A stretch of DNA of 64,000 nt from NCBI GenBank assembly GCA_963576735.1, contig OY755173.1:16276873-16340872 (forward strand), read 5' to 3'. Below, one piece after another: positions 44,965 through 56,943 of this stretch (its first letter is position 1; every line of letters begins with the position of its first letter). The notes beneath the pieces are model-generated. The model was not told the DNA's origin, did no database searches, and saw only the letters and a list, made by a program, of their open reading frames with translations. The translations under genes were made by a program, and so were the position numbers. Source of the stretch: Bedellia somnulentella (taxonomy: Eukaryota; Arthropoda; Insecta; Lepidoptera; Bedelliidae).

Positions 44965-45222
44965 TACATACATATACTCATACATATACTCACGGCTATA
45001 AATCCCTAAACGGGGTAGCCAGAGCTAAGGAATTAAAAATTCCTCAGCCACATTTGGAAAGTTGAGTGGGGAAATGATGGTAAAATAAAGGTTGTTGGTG
45101 ATAGGTGTCCAACCGCATCGCCCAAAAATCCCTTAAAAGCCTCATTACCGTTAGTCGCCTCTTACGTACACCCACCGGAAGAAATGGCGTAGTGCTATTC
45201 TAAGCCGACACTACACAGCAAT
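44965..45222 (-). repeat. SINE-B
   Basis: Complete copy with tail acatacatatactcat at the left and gccgacactacacagc at the right. Confidence 0.92.
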
Positions 45223-45249
45223 ATTGTATATGTGTGCTAAATATTTTTT

Positions 45250-45762
45250 TCTTTTTAACCGACTTCAAAAAAGGAGTGTTCTCAATTCGACCGGTATATT
45301 TTTTTATTATTTTTTTTATGTTTGTTCGCCGATTACTGTGCCATTTATGAACCGCTTTGATTATTATTTTTTTATTCGAAAGAAGATACTCCCGGATTGG
45401 TACCATGATGAGGATGTCAGGGTCTGATGATGGGATCCTGGAGAAATCGAGGGGAACCCTCAAATTTTATAGGCAAATGTACCGCGTTTTACATATTTTC
45501 TGAACTTATATTGGCATTTGCTTCTGAAAATCATATTGTTATGCTGCTGAGCTGATGATAGAAGATGTGGATCCTCAATCACTAGGTATTAGGAAACAGT
45601 TCTTTCCACATTCTATATAGATTTTTACTCCTCTTCGTAGCTTTTATGAAGAGAAGTACAGGTTCACTAAACATTTCTTTTGTTATGTTATTGTTACCGA
45701 GAAAGTACCATGAGACCAGGATCTGATGATGGCATCCCAGGAAATCGAGGGGACTGTCGAAA
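45250..45762 (+). repeat. TTAACCGACTTC repeat
   Basis: Begins ttttaaccgacttcaaaaaa. The word group around ggtctgatgatgggatcc (45421) and aatcgaggggaaccctc (45446) recurs at 45720-45758 as gatctgatgatggcatcc and aatcgaggggactgtcg, so part of the element is directly repeated about 300 bp apart. Related start at 15218. Confidence 0.5.
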
Positions 45763-45940
45763 CTCACAATTATGTGACAGTGTATTTGTTCAAAACGCCG
45801 ATAGGCCTGCCCTGTATAACGTGAGAACACTGCCTAATAAATCGTGGGTACTCTGAACAACAGGTGACAATGTCACGTGATATTCAGAAGTATTACTACC
45901 TCTGCTAACCCCTTCAGGGATATTCGGCGTGAGCGTTTGA
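45763..45940 (+). repeat. SINE-A, 5' truncated
   Basis: Body and tail only: atgtgacagtgtatttg to ttcggcgtgagcgttt. Confidence 0.8.
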
Positions 45941-46320
45941 GTCTTTCTTGAGTTGTAGAATTGAAGACCATTGCCTTTCAAAAGATTTTAAGAACAATGT
46001 AAGGTTACATATGGTTGAGCCTATTTAATATCGTACTATAATAGAAATACCGGAAATACGAAGAATAATACAGTAACTGTCGCTTCCTCATCCGAGAGGC
46101 ATCTTTGCCAGGTCTACCCATCTCTAAAACTCGTAAAATAAAATAATTTTTAACAAAACGAAAACCGACTTCATAGAAAAACAACCGAAAATAAACGATC
46201 TAGTACTAAAAAGTACGAAATAAGTTTTTTTAATTGAATATGAGTACTGTGATTGATACCTTAGCAATTTCTTTATTCCACACGCGTCAGTTCAACCTAC
46301 CTAAATATTACAATTCTCTT
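45941..46320. other. Unassigned DNA
   Basis: aaaaccgacttcatagaaa (46162) echoes the TTAACCGACTTC repeat. Otherwise nothing is recognised. Confidence 0.4.
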
Positions 46321-46323
46321 AAA

Positions 46324-46558
46324 TTAATTTTTGAGTCGGTGCCAGACAAACAAAAGTAAATTCACCCTGCTATCTATCTCTGATTATTACAATCTAAACA
46401 ATATATATCTATCGCCTAACGTTTTAAATGATAATACGTACAAAAATCAATTTACCCTACAACTACAAGGTACCCTACATTTTACATGTATATGAAGTGC
46501 GAAATACACACTTCTTATTATCAATTATCATCGAGGCTGGCACCGGCTCACAAATTAA
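46324..46558. mobile_element. MITE with ~24-bp terminal inverted repeats (MITE-G)
   Basis: TTAATTTTTGAGTCGGTGCC at the left and GGCACCGGCTCACAAATTAA at the right pair with a few mismatches over 24 bases. Both ends sit in aaattaattt, compatible with a TTAA-type target. 235 bp, non-coding. Confidence 0.6.
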
Positions 46559-46885
46559 TTTATGAGTAATAATTCCCTACATGAGGAATTCATGTCAAAA
46601 ATCATTAAATTGATTTATTGTTGTTGACGATAACAACCTTTCTATAGTAACTGAAAAATTCTTTGAAGAAATATCGAAGCGTAGCTATTAGCACCAGCCC
46701 TAACAAGTGTCGTTTGGAGCGCACCTTGTTAAGTAAATGTTAATGAAGCCTTTGTGTTTCTACTGGAACCATCTATCCTCTACTCTGAATTGTTACGCAC
46801 TGCACTGCAAAAGACAAAGGAAATGATTTGGGATTTGAAAGGGTAAATTGATTTTCAAAAATATGTCAAACTCACATCTTCTATA
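46559..46885. other. Unassigned DNA with a family D-like start
   Basis: On the minus strand tttttgacatgaattcctc (about 46599 downwards) resembles the family D lead-in at 43025. No tRNA-like core follows. Confidence 0.4.
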
Positions 46886-47123
46886 TATATATTCACGGCT
46901 GTAAATTCCTAGAAGGGGTAGCCAGAGCTAAGGAATAAGAAATTCCTCAGCCACATTTGGAAAATTGAGTGGGGAAAGGATGGTTAAGTAAAGGTTGTTG
47001 GTGATGGGTCTCCAGCCGCATCGCCCAAAAATCCCTTAAAAGCCCCAATACCGTTAGTCGCCTCTTACGTACACCCATCGGTAGAAACGAGGTAGTGCTA
47101 TTCTAAGCCGACACTACACGGCA
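46886..47123 (-). repeat. SINE-B
   Basis: Complete copy: attcacggctgtaaattcc to gccgacactacacggc. Confidence 0.92.
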
Positions 47124-47470
47124 AAAATCAGTGTACCCTTTAAGGATCAAATCCAAGACTATCTTTATTCATTTCTTAGAACTCTTTTTGGCACACTACA
47201 GACGCAATTTTCTTAATTCTTATTTAGTGTAAACAACCAAATTTAAGGATTAATTAAATTTATGCCCAAAGGACGAGACCACCCGTTTCGGTTGAATTAG
47301 CAGTCTGGTCAAACGTAATTACATACATTGTGATTTAGTGAAGTTGTTGTATATTTATTTTGCTGCTGGTATTGATTTTAAATCCATCTCATCTACTTCA
47401 TTTTATATGTTTTTGTTAAAACACATATAACGTACGTGTATCGCATTATTACTTTACATTGACTACCGTC
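47124..47470. other. Unassigned AT-rich DNA
   Basis: Nothing recognised. Confidence 0.4.
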
Positions 47471-47718
47471 GCCGTGTATTGTCGGCTTAGAATAGCACTT
47501 CCCCGTTTCTACCGATGGGTTTACGTAAGAGGCGACTAACGGTATTCGGGATTTTAAGGGATTTTTGGGCGATGCGGTTGGAGACCCATCACCAACAACC
47601 TTTACTTTACCATCTTTTCCCCACTCGATTTTCCAAAAGTGGCTGAGGAATTTTTAATTCCTTAGCTCTGGCTACCCCTTCTAGGTATTTATAGCCGCGA
47701 TTATATGTATATATGTAT
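47471..47718 (+). repeat. SINE-B
   Basis: Complete sense copy: gccgtgtattgtcggc to tatagccgcgattatatg. Confidence 0.92.
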
Positions 47719-48449
47719 TGACTACTTAGGGTATTTTGGAATAGAGACCTAGAGGTTTTAACCTATAAAAAAAATATTTCTTATCTTTCTAATAATTTAA
47801 TGATCAAAGAGCTAAAAAGCCAGTGGCAATAATTTAATACTCAATTTTAATAAACATACAAATACTAACTGAGCATAAAGTATATATTTAAAACCCTTTA
47901 GTTTTTTTACATTTTAATGAAAACGTACAAAAACATAGAAAGATAATTTGAAATGTCTTCTTGAAAAATCTTCCTACCATGAACCGAACAGGTTTAAGTA
48001 TTTATAAAATAAAGTAACAGATCCGTAAAAGATATTTTCTGTTTAAGTCAATCCTAGCGGTAGAGCATCTATCTTTGTTTGCACAGGTTTCAGTAGTCCC
48101 TGCAAAATTTAAAGAGAAAATGCAGTTTCCGCTGTGGAAAACGAAAGATACACAAGATAAATAAACGCGACGAGAAACCAAACAAGAAGGAAGTGTATTC
48201 GTGTTCGTCATATTTCTTTGAGTGTCACAACTTTAGCTCGTTTAGATAACGAGTCGGAAACCTTGTCCCTCTGTTTGTGGAAATCTGAGATGTTTTACGC
48301 GCCTATGTTGAGCTCGGTTTATGTTGCCGGGTATTCTGTGGCAAGGAAATAAAGGATTTATTAAAATTCATTTAGTTTTATGATGACTAACAATTATGTA
48401 GTATAGTAAAATATTGTTTAATAAATAGGGGCATACATAATACCTATAC
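47719..48449. other. Unassigned AT-rich DNA
   Basis: No gene. The 69-codon frame at 48002-48211 has no motif. Confidence 0.4.
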
Positions 48450-48665
48450 GAGTTATCATGACTATAAATCCCTAAGAAGGTGCAGTCAGAGCATGGGAAT
48501 TTAAAAATCCGCAGCCATTTTCGGAATTTGAGTGGGGAAAAGATTGTTAAGTAAAGGATTTCCAGTCACATTGCCCAACAATCATGTAAAAATCACCAAA
48601 TCCTTAGTCGCTTCTTACGACATCTTAAAAAAGATGGGCTAGTATTACTCTAAGCCAAACATTTC
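48450..48665 (-). repeat. SINE-B, eroded
   Basis: catgactataaatccctaag, gtgggga and ccttagtcgcttcttacg keep the family order; several internal deletions. Confidence 0.65.
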
Positions 48666-49831
48666 AATACGAAAACTCAACTTCAACGTTTCTTTTTTAA
48701 AAATAAGAGAAGGAGCTTTTTTATACAATCATATGGACGACTCACAGACAAACGCATGGATTAAATAATCTTTAGGTTTTTGCTAAGCTTTGTCTTATTT
48801 GTCTTGTTTTTTTTTCTTCTGTATTAATTTATGTGTATCGTGATGACTTGCAAATCTGTTATTCCTCGACACTTATCAAAAATTCTCTTTGAAAGCAGTT
48901 TTATTTTGTTATTATTTACATCGTGTTTCAAATAATTTACTTGCCTAATCCAGTTGATGAACACATTAAAACAGTCATCTAACAAAAAGAATGAAGACAT
49001 TAAAACAGTCATCTAACAAAAAGGCAGATAAGTTGGTTGGAGAAACGTTTGAATAGCAAAGCTCAATTATTATTATTTTTATATTTATTAAATATCAATT
49101 ATTTATTCACTAATTTAAAATTTTGTATTTAACGGTGGATTAAGGATTTAAGTCTCTTAGAATTAAATTATGTGACGTCTTGAAATCTAAAAGCATAACA
49201 AAAGAATTAAATTAAAATGTATAAATCGCTCTCTGCGAGCATGAAAGTTCAAACACTATCACTAGAAAAAGCTTTGCCGAAGAAAGAAACCGAGAACTAA
49301 AACTAATATTGGACGAAGCATCATAGAGAATGTGTTTACACAAAGTAGAATGAAAACATTATAGAACAAAACAGGCTGAGTGAAATAAGTTGGTTTGAAA
49401 CAATTTGAGCTCTGGCGAGCTTAACGAGATGGGGTAAAGTGCGGGTAAATACTGCGGGAGAATGCGCCTTCATATTTTTTATCTTGTATCATTTCCTACA
49501 CAGAATTTCCACAATTTTCTCTATTTTTTGTACCTACTAGAGCGAGATGGCTGAGGTTTACAAAGCAGAAGTTAGTCTGTTGATTAATAAGAATCCAAGT
49601 TTCATACACAGACGAGCGCGCTCGACGCAGGCTGATTGCCCATTGTACTCGAGATCATTCCTGTGGGGCAACACAGTGATTAAAATTCAACAACTGGGAA
49701 AATAGGAAATTTCGTATTATTTTACTGAAAAGAAAAAATCGTATAAATGAAAATACATTATTAATAAAGAACTTAACTGCCTAATTCCCTTAATCGAAAT
49801 TAAAATATTTTGGTAATTGTTATTGGTGTTA
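48666..49831. other. Unassigned DNA
   Basis: Apart from the tandem duplication at 48962, nothing recurring or coding was found. Confidence 0.4.
48962..49023 (+). repeat. Short tandem duplication
   Basis: acattaaaacagtcatctaa followed by caaaaag occurs twice (48962-48988 and 48997-49023), separated by 8 bases. The sequence is not otherwise remarkable. Confidence 0.75.
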
Positions 49832-50911
49832 TCATCCATCCATACTAATATTATAAATGGGAAAGTGAGTTTGTTTGTTTGTTTATTTGTTCCGCTTTCA
49901 CGCCATAACTAGAGAACCGATACCCTTGAAATTTTGCAAACATATAGTTAGAAGCCTGAATTAAATAATAGGGCACTTTTTATCCCGGAAAAATTGATGT
50001 TCCCGAGGGAAAACAAAAATATTGTATGCTTGCTGGATGGATTGACAGATGGCACTGTGTGTCGTTTAAAACAACGTAATATATTGCAAACTAATATAAA
50101 CATGTAAATTTAGAAGCTAAATGATACGATGATGAATCCACGAAAATGAGAAATACGCAAGGGTTCCCACAGGAGCATCAAAAAACCTTAACTCATATCT
50201 GGCTCAAAATATTGCAGCGAATATTTTTTTTATCGATGGATTTAACATCAGACTCTTCGTTAATGGTCATTTTGGAAAGATTAAGATTAATTAAGGGGTT
50301 TAATCCATTTTCATAAAAATAAGTGTACGTTTAAATGAAAAATTTGTTGGTTAATAGTAGACTTATAAAATATAAAGCGTAGGGGCAGCATTGGGCCGCC
50401 GCCGAAGCGCCCAACTACTATCCGTATTTGTACTTACTAAAGATATTCTCATTTCTGATCATCAGGTTGGTACAGAATGGGTTGTTTCATGATTGTTATG
50501 AGAAATTAAACAGGAAATTTTTGGAACTCAACCCCTAAAGGGTTGATATAGCAAATGAAAATTTTTGTCATTTTGGTATCTAGAAACAAAAAACTTGGTG
50601 CGATTAAATTTATGAAATTCATCTATCAATCATTCATAAGTATTTACTAACGGCCATAAATTTCTTAAAAGGGTAGCCATAGCTACAGAGATAGTAATTT
50701 TTCATCCACTTTTGGAAATATATTGGAAAAAGGTAGTAAAATAAAGGTTATTAGTGATTGTTCACCAACTGCATCGCCCAACAATCACTTAAAAGCCCGC
50801 GGGAATATAAATATAAAAAAACAGAAGTTGAGATAGTGTTTCGTTATTTTGGATGTAAACCGAATGCAAAAAATGTAGTCCACGCGGACGAAGTCGCGGG
50901 CAAAAAGCTAG
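49832..50911 (+). mobile_element. Helitron-like non-autonomous element HLE-2
   Basis: Starts TCATCCATCCATACTAATAT after host A, followed by a (TTTG)n-type run. Ends cgcggacgaagtcgcggg hairpin, aaaaag, CTAG (50908-50911), then host T. Both ends differ from HLE-1. It has no coding frame. It holds an eroded SINE-B (50640-50805), so it is older than that insertion. Confidence 0.65.
50640..50805 (-). repeat. SINE-B nested in HLE-2, eroded
   Basis: ttactaacggccataaattt at the left and ccaactgcatcgcccaac, cttaaaagcccg at the right. The 5' end is missing. Confidence 0.65.
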
Positions 50912-51342
50912 TTTTAAATAAATGAGAGGAATTGTTTGTTGATAACTTGAATCTATTGAGCTGATTCTGGTGAAATTAATATATAAAGATCATAACAATA
51001 TGTTTATGAGCAGGCTCTTTATAGTTATAGTACTAATCAAAAGTAAAAGTAGTTTTTGACTCGAAAAGAATTTAGGTAAATTAATTTTTTTTGCTATACT
51101 CACGGGCGGTTATAGCCTCAAGGGTGGCTGGAATTGAAATTAATATCCTTCAGTCTATTTTTGAAATTTTTAAGGTCGAATAAAATATTTTTCATGGCTT
51201 TACTAACGTTTCGCTTATTAAACATTACATTTACCATCTTTGTTACCTGCTACGACGTCTAGGGGAAAATATAATGATTCCAGAATGGAAAGCATTAATT
51301 TATAATAGCTGAAATGATTTTGGGTGCAAATACCCATATATA
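50912..51342. other. Unassigned DNA with a possible SINE-B tail
   Basis: atactcacgggcggttatag followed by gggtggctgg (51096-51130) may be an old SINE-B end. Confidence 0.4.
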
Positions 51343-51710
51343 ACATAATAACCGTGATAGCCCAGTGGGTAGAACACTCGGTTATCGTGCAAACGACTAG
51401 TGTTCAAATCCTGGGTCGGGCCTACACCAATTTGTCTTTTCTAAAGACATATGTGTGGTTAATTTATCATGGTTGTTAACGGTGAGGGAAAACATCGTGA
51501 GGAAACCCACATGGCTGAGTTGTACTTAGTCATGTGACAGTGTATTCGTACAAAACGGCGATAGGCCTGCCCCCTATCACGTGAGTACACTGTCCATGCA
51601 AAACGTGGGTACTCTGAACACCAGGTGACAAAGTCACGTGATGTTCAGAAGTATTAGTACCTCTGCCAACCCCTTCGGGGATATTCAGCGTGAACGTTTA
51701 TGTTATGTTA
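51343..51710 (+). repeat. SINE-A, full length
   Basis: Best sense copy. The pol III A box tagcccagtggg and B box tgttcaaatcc lie in a tRNA-like head (51352-51422). The body follows, with the 3' domain ctctgccaaccccttcgggg and tail acgtttatgttatgtta. Flanks tacccatatata (51331-51342) and tacccttatata (51711-51722) are a 12-bp target duplication with one mismatch. Confidence 0.93.
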
Positions 51711-51722
51711 TACCCTTATATA

Positions 51723-52077
51723 CCCTCGTTCATTTTTGTTTTCCTCTAAAGGATATAATGAGCAGCCAATAAAACACACTAATTTCATGTGTAACTTTTA
51801 CAGCTTATGAACATCTCTACCAAGTTAGTAATGATATAATACTTGGGTAAATAAGTTAGTTGTTTCATCAAAGCGATCTTAAACTTGGCTGATAACTTCT
51901 GTAACTCGTGAAACAGATCCGTCTAGATAAAATTTCATTCCAGCGGATAATGTTTTAAATTATCAGTGTTTTATATGTCTTCTTTGAAAAACATAATAGT
52001 TAGGTAGTTTTCGTTCAACTTAAGCTTTAAAATTCACGCAGTGAATCCCCGAAGGTGTGGCAAAGATTCGTTCTACT
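51723..52077. other. Unassigned DNA
   Basis: gaatccccgaaggtgtggc near 52042 may be a remnant of a SINE-A tail. Otherwise nothing is seen. Confidence 0.4.
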
Positions 52078-52324
52078 ACATACATACATACATATACTCA
52101 CGGCTATAAATCCCTAGAAGGGGTAGCCAGAGCTAAGGAATTCGAAATCCCTCAGCCACGTTTGGAAAGTTGAGTGGGGAAAAGATGGTAAAATAAAGGT
52201 TCATGGTGATGGGTCTCCAACAGCATCGCCCAAAAATCCCTTAAAAGCCCCGATACCGTAAGTCGCCTCTTGAACCCACCGGAAGAAATGGGGTAGTGCT
52301 ATTCTAAGCCGAAACTACACAGCA
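52078..52324 (-). repeat. SINE-B, complete, with target duplication
   Basis: Reference copy of the family. In sense orientation it starts gctgtgtagtttcggc, has a B-box-like internal word, and ends agctctggctaccccttcta, gggatttatagccgtgag, (TATG)n. tcgttctact flanks it at 52068-52077 and 52325-52334. The right-hand duplicate is the last sequence before gap 2. Confidence 0.93.
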
Positions 52325-52334
52325 TCGTTCTACT

Positions 52335-52534
52335 NNNNNNNNNNNNNNNNNNNNNNNNNNNNNNNNNNNNNNNNNNNNNNNNNNNNNNNNNNNNNNNNNN
52401 NNNNNNNNNNNNNNNNNNNNNNNNNNNNNNNNNNNNNNNNNNNNNNNNNNNNNNNNNNNNNNNNNNNNNNNNNNNNNNNNNNNNNNNNNNNNNNNNNNNN
52501 NNNNNNNNNNNNNNNNNNNNNNNNNNNNNNNNNN
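52335..52534. other. Assembly gap (200 N)
   Basis: A second placeholder of exactly 200 N. The sequence resumes inside a Penelope-like element, a repeat that probably caused the contig break. Confidence 0.98.
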
Positions 52535-53184
52535 CTCTAACGCGAGTTGCTACACTACGCTTTGTTTGGCCGATGTATGAAAGACCACACTCACAGTCTA
52601 GTTTATAAACGCCTGCATCTTGTAAAGGGATCTGACATTTGATAGGTCTTAGAAACTGACTTATCTTTTGGTGCGGCTTGAAGTAGGTCTTAACGATCTA
52701 AAGATCTGCTTTGTGTGAACACACCTTCGATAAGCCAAACCACCACATGCGTTTTGACAAACCTACAATTCTAGCAAAAGAGAATCGATTGATACCTAGA
52801 ATGATACGCGAGTCTATTGAAATAAAGAAACATCCAAACTTCAATAGAGATGATGGTTGGCAATTACCACCTGCTTGGAACCCGATCATTAGCACAACCA
52901 AGCGAGGGAAGAACACTAGCAAGACTCCAGATAACATTAGCTCTTTTTGTACATAGCAAATATTAAACGCAAATGTAACTTAAAATTTTGTGAAGGTAGT
53001 TAGTATTAATAATTTTATAGTACTGTATAATGACAAATAACACCTCAGTCTTCCCGTGACCATGATAACTGAAAAGTTTTCGAAACGTCGGGCTTTAAAA
53101 ATAATGTTATAATACGCGATTAAAATATCCGAAAATCAAAAGTTGTTTCAATTATAATGTGCAATCGTGAAAATCTTAGAAAAT
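52535..53184. mobile_element. Penelope-like element, head-to-head rearranged copy
   Basis: 52535-52693 matches 43732-43873 in the same (minus) orientation and covers part of the GIY-YIG region. From about 52700 the same element continues on the plus strand: coding end (LCEHTFDKPNHHMRFD to DNISSFCT, stop near 52954), 3' UTR with gaaacgtcgggctttaaaaa, and the terminal tip to 53184. The two halves meet at their upstream ends. The left end is hidden by gap 2. Confidence 0.85.
52711..52956 (+). pseudogene. Penelope-like GIY-YIG protein, C-terminal fragment
   Basis: 81 codons with almost the same sequence as the last quarter of the frame at 43437-44423, including RLIPRMIRESIEIKKHPN and WQLPPAWNPI. 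It has no catalytic part. Confidence 0.85.
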
Positions 53185-54111
53185 ACTATATTGTGTTACT
53201 TAGTTCTAACCTGTGTAAATTATATAGTTACTTTACTGTTGAAGCAAGTTTGTAGGAGTAAAGCGAATGAAATTATTACCACAAAGCTATCTAAGTTGCA
53301 CACTTAGATAACTTCCGACCCCTTTAATGTAGCATCTGCTACATTGCTGCTTGGTGCATAAACTTTGTATCTTTAATGTTAGTTACTTCTGTTCCATTTC
53401 TTTTCACAAATCGTTATTATTTCGAAATAAACAAAGAACTTAGTGTATGAAAGGCTACTTCTTAAAAAGGTTTCTCGGAACATTAGAGATAGAATTCCTT
53501 ACAAGCTTTATATAATCGAGAACTACACGGGTAAGGAAGCGTAAGACCAATTTGTTTTACCAATTTTAACTTTATTAAGTATTCTTTTTATAGCCGATAT
53601 TTTCTAAATTTGAGTTCGTAAAAAATATTTCCTGTAAATTGATGGGATGGGATGGATTGGGATAGAGACTAGAACTCATTGCTGGTTCCTTTTTCACTAT
53701 CTTACTCTTTGTAAACTTGTAAGTGACAGAAAGGTTGTTTAATTTAAACCAAACAAAAAGCTGTGGTTTTTTTCATTAGACAAGCAGTATTAAAATAAGG
53801 GAAGAAAAAAATTGAAAAATGTCTTTCCAATAATTTTTTATATTGTTGTGACATAAAAACAATGTTTGATAAACTTCCTTACACACAAACTCTCGCAAAA
53901 ATGGTATTGATATTTGATTCAGAAAATATTTTCGAAAAAAAGGCTTTATTCCGTATTTTGTATAGAAAATGAAAGCTCGTCATCGCCCTCGCTTTTGTCC
54001 CGTTTTCTTTGACAGTAAAGACTCCTTTGCTTGAGGATCGTTTTCCAAGTGCTCATCGTTTGAGAATAATGTTTCAATAAACTGTAATGTTTTGCTATAA
54101 AAAAATAACTA
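53185..54111. other. Spacer, copy 2
   Basis: Counterpart of 30832-31764 with scattered substitutions and indels. Nothing recognised. Confidence 0.45.
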
Positions 54112-54270
54112 AGATTGGACCATTTTTGGAAGTTGAGTGAAGAAAAAAAATGGTAAAAAAGAATGTCGATGATGGATCTCCACATCACCCATCGATCACA
54201 AAAAAATGATTGTCAAAATAACCACGGGAAGTAATGGATTAGAGCTTTTCGAAGCTAAGACCAAACAACT
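54112..54270 (-). repeat. SINE-B, eroded (copy 2)
   Basis: Counterpart of 31765-31925. Confidence 0.55.
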
Positions 54271-54433
54271 ACAGGTTTACGCACATATCAAACAGACCGA
54301 GTTAGCTCCAAAGAAAGTACAAGAATGTCTTGTGATTTGTAATACTAACTGAAAGTGCTAACTTACTACACTAAGAGTATCTACATAGACTTATTATAAA
54401 CACCAAAATTTCGTTTGTTTGCTTATTTGCACA

Positions 54434-54717
54434 CACATATATACATAAATATACTCAAAACCATAATCCCAAAAAGGGGTAGCCAAGAAACTCCTTAGCC
54501 GCACTTGAAAGTTGATAGGATTTCCCCTGGTACAAAAATGTCTTGTACTTTCTTTGGAGCAAACTCGGTTTGTTTGTTATGTATAAATAAAGTATTGTTG
54601 GTGATGGGTCTCCAACTGCATCGCTTAAAATCCACTTAAAAGGTCCCATACCCGTTAGTCACATCTTACGACACCCGTAGGTAGAAAGGGACAGTAACAT
54701 TTTAAGCCAGCACACGG
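54434..54717 (-). repeat. SINE-B with insertion (copy 2)
   Basis: Counterpart of 32095-32372, nearly identical. Confidence 0.65.
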
Positions 54718-55436
54718 TTTTTATTTGTCAGTAATGAAAACACTGCGAAACTTCTGTTACTGAACAAGAAGTGTAAAATTTATTGCTATTGTGTGATTTG
54801 CAATAAGAAAATCAATTCAATTTTGTTTATCCTATTTTTCATGGAATTATTCTAAGTCAAAGAAGCGGCAAGGTCTCACAGCGCAATGTCACAAAATGCG
54901 ACATTAATCCCCTTTCCAACTCTTGTTTCTACCCCAGGGACAGGAAGGAAAGGATTTAAGCCGACTTAAAACTTCGATAAATGTGAATAAAATATCGAAA
55001 ACGTTGTACAGATTTTAGTGCTGGAACTGAAATGATTTTTATAACCAATGCTTTTGATAGATTTGAATGCTACTTAGTTTTAGGATTCCATACCAATGAG
55101 ATAAAAGGGGATCTTATTACTAAGGCTTTGCTGACTATCAATCTGTCTATCTGTCAGTCTATCATCAGACTGTATTTCATTAACCATGATTCTAAACTGA
55201 AAGATGATGATTTGGATCATAATGTATTTTTGGTTGCTTCGGTATCAAAATACAAAACATTTAAATATAATAATTATATAACGCCATTTATGGGCTGTGA
55301 AAAATGCGCTTTACCGGATACCTTACCGTTGAGGCGATATTTTTTTGTGTTTTTGTTGTAAACTATGATTTGAAACCATGGGTTTAAATTTTAAAACATT
55401 CTTATAGGCGGAAGTTATTATTGTCGTTGTTATTTG
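54718..55436. other. Spacer, copy 2
   Basis: Counterpart of 32373-33089, with the same unexplained ~109-codon open frame (55032-55361). Confidence 0.4.
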
Positions 55437-55672
55437 CTGTGTAGTGTCGGCTTAGAATAGCACTACCCCATTTCTTCCGGTGGGTGTACGTATTGGGGCT
55501 TTTAAGGGATTTTTGGGCAATGTGGTTGGAGGCCCATCACCAAAAACCTTTAACCATCTTCTCCCCACTCAATTTTCCAAAAGTGGGTGAGGAATTTCTG
55601 ATTCCTTAGCTCTGGCTACCCCTTCTAGGGATTTATAGCCGTGAGTATATGTGTGTATGTATGTATGTAGGC
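55437..55672 (+). repeat. SINE-B (copy 2)
   Basis: Counterpart of 33090-33325. Confidence 0.88.
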
Positions 55673-56672
55673 GGAAGTCCGTCTGGATTAGTAAAAAACG
55701 TGCACGAGAAGAATTATGCATTAGAGATTTGTTGGGATAGTGCAAAGTAAAAATCAATAGTATCTAGTTATTCCAATGGAAATAGTGGGCGTGAGTATAA
55801 GTAAGTAAATAGCTAAGTTATGTACCTGACCGTACTGGGCAAGCTTTAAGTCTCTTTGCGCCAGGAAATCGGCCTGGTCCTACGATTGTGGTCTCGGAAA
55901 AAGTTCTACAGCGTTTTTCAAATTTAATCGCTGAAAAGTCCTGTTATTTAAACATTACAACTCTTTCAATTTTAATATAAACGTACTTGTGTACTCAAAC
56001 CGTGTACTGTTGAAAAATCCTTGACCTATAAAATAAACTTTATTTTTCCGGACTAATCCAGGCTTTATATTTTCTCATGAAGCCGAGATACTTACCTCCC
56101 GTGTGATACTGGCAGAGATAGCTATTATAAAAAATATATTGCTGATTCAATAAGTTTGAGAAAAAACAAAGTTCGAGGAGCGATAAAAATTTAAGTGTCC
56201 TCGATGTTACTAAAAAAGTTCTTTATCGTACATAAAACTCGAATCAAGTGAAACATTATCAAAACCCACGGATTATTGAGAAATCTTATATTAATATTTT
56301 AAAACTTAAATGCGAAGATTATTTTTGCCCGTTTTATATATGAGTAAGCTAGCAGTTACAAGTTTTACTATTATTGATATTAGCTAACTCGGTTTACAAA
56401 GTTATAAAGCTTCTTCATTCTGTGAGATTATATCATAAAGCCTATGTCACTTCGGACACATTTCTTTTGGTGCCAAGATGATAAAACCTGCTTTAAAAAT
56501 CTAAATTACCTCCCTCATACAGTCTATGTATGTAAATATATTTTACACCTAAACTATATCACGAAAATAACGAAAATCTCGCTGCTTCTTCCCTGTCCTT
56601 TTGCGCTGAATATTCCTTAGATCAAAAAGTAAAGACTTCGACTTTTTAATTTCGTCACTGGTAAAAGCCGAT
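55673..56672. other. Spacer, copy 2
   Basis: Counterpart of 33326-34462. It has about 25 extra bases at 56290-56315 and lacks the ~165 bp present in copy 1. Confidence 0.45.
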
Positions 56673-56943
56673 GCCGTTGCGTAGTGCCGGCTTTGAATAG
56701 CGCTACCCCATTTCTTCCGGTGGGTGTACGTAAGAGGCGACTAACGGTATTGGGGCTTTTAAGGGAACATTGGGCGATGCGGTTGGAGACCCATCACCCA
56801 CTTTATTCCCATCAGACATTTATTTTACCATCTCTTCCCCACTCAACTTTCCAGAAATGGCTGAGGCATTTCTAATACCTTAGCTCTGCCTACCCCTTCT
56901 AGAGATTTATAGCCGTGAGTATATGTATGTATGTATGTATGTA
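56673..56943 (+). repeat. SINE-B (copy 2)
   Basis: Counterpart of 34463-34722, with a longer (GTAT)n tail. Confidence 0.88.
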
